From assembly GCA_013396655.1 (NCBI GenBank), contig WBMV01000259.1:723348-787347 (forward strand): a stretch of 64,000 nucleotides of DNA. The letters are read 5' to 3'. Shown in pieces: positions 28,801 through 37,800 of this stretch (the first letter of the stretch is position 1; each line of letters starts with the position of its first letter). The position numbers and the translations under genes were made by a program. The DNA is from Campylorhamphus procurvoides (lineage: Eukaryota > Chordata > Aves > Passeriformes > Dendrocolaptidae). Below the pieces are notes generated by a model. It made no database searches and was not told the origin of the DNA. It saw nothing but the letters and a program-made list of their open reading frames with translations.

Positions 28801-31800
28801 CTTAAACTTTATTTACATTGTGACTCCAGATATTTATCAGCATGAATACACAATTCAGCATTGCTAACAATACCGTGCTACTCCAAAAATTAGTTGTAGG
28901 TCTTCATGGCGAGAGTGGACCATGAACCAGGAGCACTATGAGGCCCTTGTGTTGCCAGATACCACTCTGACTAACCAGCATTCCCTTGACTTCATGTTTA
29001 GTGCCCCATTTGTTCCATGCTGAAGTGCTTAAACATTTCTGTTTGCCGAGGTAGCCAACTAAGGTAATTACAATTGGAAATAACTGGTGTTAGGGAAAGT
29101 GCACTTTAAATCCCACCAGTACTGTTTTCTTCCTAATCTACAAATAGTTTGTTTATATTAGAAAAGAGTTATGAAAAAGAAAAATTCCAAAGATCATGTG
29201 AATGGAGAAAATCTATTTAACATTGACTGTCTTTTGTAATATAAAATGTAATGCACAGCTGAGTTTTGCTAAGTTTTCATTAAAAATACTTGAAAACTGG
29301 GTATAATGTACTTAATTCAAGATTCATGAAACTTTGCAAGCTCAAGAAAAAGAATGAAAATCTCTTTGTGTTAGTGGAGAATGTTCAGAAAAATCCATTG
29401 CTATTTTTAGGCAATCTAGTGCAGTACATAGATTTACCAAATTGATGTATTTCTTCCCTGTGTATATGTAGAAGCCTTTTGAAGAGCCTAAGAATGATGA
29501 TCCACAGCTTCTGAGGAAAAAACGTGCCACTCAGGCTGAAAAGAATACATGTCAGCTGTATATCCAGACTGACCACCTGTTCTACAAGCATTATGGAACC
29601 AGGGAAGCTGTAATTGCACAGGTATTCCAGTCCCTTTGGTTTCAATGCTCTGCTTTTACTTTGGATGAATTTCATATATATTTGTGTGTATTTTTGCTTA
29701 TTTACTCTAGAATGTCTTGTTTCTTTTGTTAAAGTGATCTTGGCATTACTGAAAGAGCTTTTTTATTTCACTTAGAAGATGATCTGTGACAAAAGTCCTG
29801 GGCACTTGGGCTTTAGTTATTAATGGCAGCTGTGGTGTGTTTAGCACCTCTGAGCAGGACTTGCAGTCTGACTACTCTCAATTCTTCCTGAGAAAAATAA
29901 TACTTCCTGAAGAGTTCTGTGCCTCTTGACAGCCTGCCAAGCCTCTGTTTTAACACTTGCATAGCCTGCCCTTTGAAATTTTAGCTCAAAACACTGAGCT
30001 ACTGATGCTGAGATCTGTTCCTCTAGTATCTGATGCAGTGAATGGTTAAAAAGCAGTGGCAGCTAAAGGCAGATGCTTTTTATCTGTCAATATACTATTG
30101 ACTGGGAAAAGGGCTGATTTGATTGGGTGTTTTTGCTGATAATTGGCTAAAAATATGGCTAGAACATTAACATACTTCTCATGAAGTCTGAAGTTTTCAC
30201 TGCCACTTGCAAATGTAACTCTCACTATTTATTCATCACACTGTGCATACACAATTCAAGTAACGTTTTTCAAAGCTTTGAAGTTGCATTCAAAATCAGT
30301 TTTTTAATGAATTGGCATTTCTGTGAGCTCTTAGAAAAGGTAAATATTCGTTTTTTCACTTTTCTGTTCTACCAGAAAAGAAAGAATGATGCTGCAACAA
30401 GTAAATTTTTTCTCCAAAAAAGAAATGTAATGCTATGCATGCAATTTCAGCTACAGTGCTGTATTGAATGAATGAAGGAGTATCACAAACAGGTATTAGA
30501 ATAGTTAGTAGGATTATGTCTTAAAAAAAGGCAAATGGCAAAATCCTTTGGTGTTATCTGGCATGGTGGGGAGGCAGGTACTGGGAGTGGTAACTACTCC
30601 TTGTGTAATGATTTATTTCCATTATTTGCCATCAGCATTTGATGGAAAAGGCCTGTTAGAGTTCCTACAGCCCTGGACCTTATTGTGGAAGTGGGGACCT
30701 TGCAGTTGTTGCTGTTCAAGATAAGCTGTAGAGTAGTGCATAGATCTTTGAACTGCAGATATTTTTGTTTTTGACAGATATCCAGCCATGTCAAAGCAAT
30801 TGACTCCATTTACCAGTCAACAGATTTTTCAGGAATCCGTAACATCAGCTTCATGGTGAAAAGAATAAGAGTAAGTTGTACTGGGGATACTTTCAGCTTC
30901 AGTGATAATGCTTGGAAGCTGTAGTTTTCAAATGTCCTGTTCACTTATACCCATTTATTGTTTTATAACAGTCCTTTAACACAAGTGTCTCTGTGGTAAA
31001 TGGTGCTCTAAACCATTTATTTGGTTTTGTTCTAGTGTTTGTTGTCAGCAGCCCACTGCTCGTGTTGTTAAGCTGTGATCAGTCTATTCCTGGGCATCAG
31101 CTGGCTGTGTTTCAGCAGTGCTGCTGTGTGTGAGTGCACTGCACTGCTGCTCCCCAAGAACTTTAATGCTAAAACAGATAATGGCAGTGCAGGTTGGAAG
31201 TTCCTTGTAGAAGTGGTGATTTAAGAGGATAAATATAAGCTTTCGGATACTGAGGGAAAGGGAAAAGAGGGATATAAGATAGTGGAGATTTACTACACAA
31301 ATGCAATTCTTTATTTATTGAAGAACTTTGTTTTCCAAATATTGGGGTGGTAATTTGTAAGGCTTATAAATCTTAAGCAACATCTTTAACTATGTACCAT
31401 AACAAGATATTGACACCAGTAATCCTCTTAGCTGGCATTTGCAAGTCAAGTGAAAATGAATCTTGTCTTACAGTTTGTTTCAATTTACTTTTAGATTAAC
31501 ACAACTGTAGATGAGAAGGATTCTTCCAATCCCTTCAGATTTCCTAACATTGGTGTGGAAAAGTTTCTGGAGCTGAACTCGGAGCAGAACCACGATGATT
31601 ATTGCTTGGCCTACGTGTTCACAGACCGGGACTTTGATGATGGAGTCCTTGGGCTGGCTTGGGTTGGAGCCCCTTCAGGTAATTGTGTGCAAACCTTCAG
31701 TGCTGTGAGAGAAGGGGTTGTAGGTGGGTACTGGAAGAAAGGTAGAAACCATGTCCTTTAAATTGACAGCAAATACACAAAAATCTCCTGTCCGACTTCT

Positions 31801-34800
31801 CACTATTTTAATTAGGTATGCATTGATTTTATTTTAACTTTTTTAATATAGCATGTCACTTCATTTAATCTTTTTCTGATGAGCAAGATGTGAACAATAA
31901 AGGAAAACACTTATTTTGTTGTACAAAGATGGTATTGCTTGGATGGCCTTTTATTTGTGATAAGTATTAGTGACCAATAAAGTGACAGATGAAACAAGTA
32001 TTTCTCCTCTATATAAACAGAGCTTACAACTGCAGTTTGAATTTTGTAGCAAAACTGCACTGCAGAACCCTTAGGTTTTCTAGGCAGTATTGGAAACATT
32101 TATTCTTTTTAAATCTTTGAGATCTTGTTCTGGGAGATAGCAAAATAATTACTGTGTGACTGTTTTGGAACTGATTCTCATTAGTTTCAGTCTAGTCATG
32201 TATTTTTAGTCTAATATTTCCCTTAATGTCAAATAATGGTCTTCCTATGTGCAGCATCTCAAGATATTTGTCCTGGGTGTTGGTTTTATAGAATATATTA
32301 GTTTTATAAAATGATATATTTGAAAGTTGTTAGTCTTGAAATTTCAGTAAATACAAATTCATTAATTGCAGCTCAGCACAAGTTCCAAATTGTAGAAGCT
32401 TTCATACAAATCAAAATCAGAAATTGAGAAGGAGCAATCTTCCATTGTTTTTTCCCTCAAGTGGTTTATATATAATGACAAATTAGGCTAAAGAGAGCAG
32501 ATTCTGTGGGATTTGCAAGAGACTGCATGCTTGCATGAGAACATTATTGAGAGCTTGAACAGAATTTGAGCAATTGTGGAAGAAACATGAAACCATTCAC
32601 GAGATGTAGCTATATAAGCTGTAGCTATACATTATAACTCACTTTGTTTATGTTATATTTCACTCTTACATCAAAGTTGTAGAGTACTGGAGCTATGCAG
32701 AAAACTCTTGTGGTGTGACAGCCTCTCAGACTTTCATTTTAGGAGATTAAAATGCTCAAATAAGTATTACTATGGTGCTCAGAGAGTTAAGAGATCAGTG
32801 GACCCATGACTGAGGCGTGTTAGAGGGTCTGGTGTGGACTAACCTTAGTGACTGTGGAAGAACCACAGGAAAAATAATGCACAGGTGGTCTATAAAAATA
32901 AGAAAGTGGATCTCTGATGGCCAGTCTAATGTACAGACTGAGCAAGCGCAGGCTGAATTGGAATTCCATGAGCTCTGCTTTCAAAACTAAATTTAATAGA
33001 GAAAAATTAAGTTGCTTTGAGAGATTTTCACCCTTGGCACACACACCGACATGGGTAAAGTATCGCTAAAATGAAATTTTACTTCAGAAAGGAACCCTTC
33101 TTTAGCATGGTTTTTAGACACCATTTATGTTAGCAATAGAATAGCTGAATTTTAGAACACGGGTAATGCTTCAGAACAAACCCAAATTATGGAAGAATTT
33201 GGTGAAATTGAGGTCAAAATTTTTAGACCTTTCCAAACAGTGTGATGCACTTGAATATTGACTTTCTAAACATGGGTCTCATTAACCAATACATCAAAAG
33301 CATTTTGAGCTTGAGTTTGTACAGTGGAAAAACAAGTCCCTTCTGACAATGAGATGTAGATAATCTTAGGCACTTTATATAAGTGCTCTTGCTATGAGGG
33401 AGGGTCTCCTGCAAATCTGCTCTGGGGTTTTTTTACTCAGTGAAATCCAAATGGGATATAGATTGTGGGTACCTGTATTGGACTTTGCACCCTGCTAGTC
33501 TTGTGCTACAGGTATGATGAAATAAAAGCTTGTCTGTGCAGTGGAAGCCCAAAATAGCTCTTAATAGCTGTTCTAAACCAGCTAACTTCTTGTGTGGATG
33601 TATCCAATCCGTGCTGAGAGCATTAGTGTAAATAAATCTAATCTACTTTCAAGGTTGTGTTAATTATACAGAAGAACTGTCTGGAAACCTCCACTGAGGA
33701 GGCAGACTGTTGCTCTGGATGACACTGGAAAAGTAACATAATACTTCATTCCTTAAATGACTTGACTGTTGTACCTCTCTCTGAATGCAGGGAGCTCTGG
33801 TGGGATATGTGAGAAGAGCAAATTGTATTCTGATGGGAAGAAGAAGTCCCTGAACACTGGAATCATCACTGTCCAGAACTATGGCTCTCATGTCCCTCCC
33901 AAGGTTTCTCACATTACTTTTGCTCATGAGGTTGGGCATAACTTTGGTTCACCTGTGAGTATCACTGTTGATCTCTTAACTCGCTTTCAGCCATTTCAAA
34001 GGGCAAGATGTACAACTGGAGTTTTTAGTTGTTAGAAACAAGAGAAGTAGAATCCTGGCTCCATATGTGCACACACAGTGTATACAAACACAAAGGGATG
34101 GCCAAGCTGAGCTCTTTTATGAGCACTTAACAGCACTGGTGCCACAGTGGCTTTTGTGAATTGTTTATTTCTATTAGTTCAATCCCTTATAAAGGTGCTT
34201 TATTCCCTAAACACTTCTGTTTTTTTATGAAGACTAGGGTCACATGCATCTTGTAAATCTGTTTTAGTTTATCCTGGAGAGGAGGAAGAATCAATGCAAA
34301 ATTGATTAAGGGGACACTCTGTTCAACAAGTGAAGATTGGACATAAGAGCAAGCCAGTTCTATTTATACTTAGAAGTTTATCTAAGAAAATTGTGGAGAG
34401 AGCTAAGATACCAAGAAGAATGTTTTCAGGCAGAATTGTTTCATCATTATTTAGGGATGTGATTTTGTGGCAAGCTGAAAATACGAGGCTTTTAGTTTTG
34501 CTGCAAATGAAAACAAAGTTTTCTGGTTTGGATTTTTTTAACTTTATTTTTAAACTTAACTTCAAGGCTTTCTACTCTTGGAAGTGAAATGAAATCAAGA
34601 TACAAAAGGAATTATGAGTTTTTTCAAAACAGTTATTCACATATGAATGCTCTCTTAAAAAATCCCTAATACCACTGCTCTGAGTAGGACAAGCCTTCCA
34701 AGTAGAACTGAAAATATCATGAGCACATGAATCTGAAAAATTAATCCCACTGAGTGAAACATTTTAGATCTGCCTGAAAGATGGGTCCTCTAATTTTATT

Positions 34801-37800
34801 CTTAAGTTGGGAAATACAGGAAAATATCTGTTTGGTTCTGCCGTTATATAGTTCTCACAACTGTGTTGAAATCTTTAAAGTCTAGTCTACTATTTTGGAG
34901 CTGTGGGTTGTGTTTCTGGGAAGTTGGGTGCATGAGAATAGCATTGGAGTTCCTCTTGCTCTGAACAGCTTGGTACGTCCTCGGTGTGCTGGGTGTTGTG
35001 CCAGCCTGTGCTGCATTCCATTGCTCCTGCTGGGTGTTGTAGGGTGTCAGCACTGGCCACAGACAGACTCCTGCTCTGTTCTGAAGTTCTCTTTGTACCT
35101 CCCTCAAAACAAACAAAAAGAATGCACTGCTGTTTCTGTTAACTCCTCCTACTTTTATTCAGCAGAATACTTATTAGCCTCTTGTGGTCACAAAGCCACT
35201 CTTTTTTAGGAAATGGCACCTTTTCCAGGTCACTGTTCATTCCAGGACATGTTCTTGCGGGTGTGTATTATCCAGAATGCAAATAAGCTAAAACTTAAGA
35301 AATTAGATGCTTTGTGTTGTTGGCTTGGGAAAAACAACATCAAAAAACCCCACAAAAACACCCAACAACAAACCAAACAGAACCCAAACCCCCTTGGTTT
35401 TATATGTACTTCTTGTATTGCAAGAAATCATTGAGTATAAGATAGTGTTTTATTTTTATTCTTTTTATTCTCACTGTGTTAACCAAACTAAATCCCAGTT
35501 CCTTTTGCACCTGTTGTGACAGAGGTAGCTGTAAAATCTTTGTTTTGCAGCATGATTCTGGAATGGAGTGCACTCCAGGAGAGTCCAAGAACTTGGGGCA
35601 GAAAGAAAATGGCAATTACATCATGTATGCAAGAGCTACGTCTGGGGACAAACTTAACAACAACAAGTTCTCTATCTGTAGCATTCGAAACATCAGCCAA
35701 GTTCTTGAGAAGAAGAGAAATAATTGTTTTGTTGGTATGTATTTAGTCACCCTGAAAGCAGAATGATTGAGCTGTTACTGTTACACTTCCTTATAAATTT
35801 ATTTTATTTATTTTTGAATTTACTTTTTTGTTTATCTTACTTGGTGTTTTTTTTTTTCTTTTACTGAAAGATTCTGTAAGTAAAGAATTAACATTGAGAT
35901 CTCAAGTTTTGGGCTGCCCAGTACAGAAAAGGGCCACAAGGATTGTTAAGGGGTTGGATCATCTGACATATGAGGGGAGGCTGAAAGAGCCTGTTAAGGC
36001 TGGGGGAGGCTCTTCTCAGCCTTTAGAAATGCCTGGTGGGAGGGAGCAAACACAGCAGGGCCAGACTGTTTGCAGTCATGCCTAGTGAAAGGACTAGAGG
36101 TAAGGAACACACATTAAACTACAGAGAGTCCTATTTAGACATTAAAACCCCCAAGATTTTGCAGGAATTTTTCTTTCTGGAGTGTGTGATGTGTGAGCTG
36201 TCACAAATGTTATGAGATTGTGCAGTGAGCAGGTTTGGATTTTGGAGTACCAATAGTTCACCCCAGTACCATCAGCCTTTGCCTTGGTCCCCCAGCTGTT
36301 AAAGGATGTGTTCCCTTGGAGATTTAGCAGAAAGCTTGTTCTTACCCCTCCCACTGTTACCTGCCAAAACCTTTTACTCAGAAGCTTCAAATTCTGTGAA
36401 TGGTAGGCATGACTAAGCTGGGTGGCAGCAGTAATGCAAGTTGATTTGAGCCCTAAAGTCCATCTTGACCAGGCTTTTCCAGTCATGATTAGCTGGGTGC
36501 TTGTTAACGTTTATAAGTCTATTTGCATATTCTTTGTACTGCTTTGTACATAAATATACTGGCATTTTTCAGAGTCTGGGCAGCCCATCTGTGGTAATGG
36601 ACTGGTTGAACAAGGAGAACAGTGTGATTGTGGATACAGTGACCAGTGTAAAGATCAATGCTGTTATGATGCAAACCAACCAGAAGATAAAAAATGCAAG
36701 TTAAGACCAGGCAAATTCTGCAGGTATTGTGCATTTGTGTTACAGTACACTTTCATTTTGGGCATTTTTGGGAACTCTAACTGATATTTCAGAACCTGAA
36801 TCTGTTTACTTGCCTTCTTCTGGAAGTATTGATTTTATTTCAGGTGCTTTATACAATGAGTGAGAAGTTTATAAGCATAATTATGCTATAAGGAAAATTA
36901 TTTTCAATTCACATTTTGATTAGCACAAATCGGAAATGTGCTGAGTGTTTGAGTAGGTTTCTGGGTGCTTTGGGAATTCTTCTTGGCTTTTCTTGACATG
37001 CCCCTTCTCTGTTGGTTTGTAGCCCCAGCCAAGGCCCCTGTTGCACTCCAGAGTGTACTTTCAAATCCAATACGGAGAAGTGTCGGAATGATTCGGACTG
37101 TGCCAAAGAAGGAATGTGTAATGGGGTCAGTGCTCTCTGTCCAGCATCTGATGCCAAGAAAAACTTCACAGTGTGCAACAGGAACACCCAAGTTTGCATA
37201 AATGGGGTATGGTTTGTACTGCTCCTGTTGTTTGCTGCAGGGCACTGCATTGTGAATCGATACGGTTTCAATGCTTACTGGAGAGGAGTGCAAGCTCAGT
37301 CTCTTTTTCAGTATAAGTGTTTGATTTATTGGTTTCAATCAAGATAACTGTGAAAGTGCACCTAATATTAAGACATAGTAAGTAATACCAAGGTAGCTGT
37401 ACTGCTTGAGAAAGTTTCATTTGAAGTTTTTTTTAAAAATCAGTATTATGGAAGTGGTTTATTTTCTAGTTCCACCTTACAATTTTCCTTCAGTCTTGGT
37501 CAAATAAATTTGTTGCCTCAGAAAATTACATATGCCGTCAATACAGGTCAAATTTGTTTTATTGAAATCACACAGTTGCTCCAAACATGTACATGTAGCA
37601 TTGATGTGCAAACATACAGAATTATTCTGAACTGCCATTAGTTTCCTGGGCTAAAGACTCCATGGCAGTTGCTATGAAATATAGATGGAAAGTCTCTTAT
37701 AAGTTGATCTGTGTTTACTTGGAAGCAGAAACAAGTAAAAATCATCCTCTTAAAGAGCTATAACTTGTGTTGCTCTAAGTCTGTTTTTCACAGTGCAGGT

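Noticed and set aside
34270..34330. CR1-like words (CCTGGAGAGGAGGAAG) in ADAM10 intron 9
   Set aside because: The match does not extend beyond about 16 bases and the expected CR1 blocks do not follow.
36904..37338. 144-residue minus-strand frame near 37 kb
   Set aside because: It lies antisense to ADAM10 exon 12, which is clearly coding on the + strand; a shadow frame.
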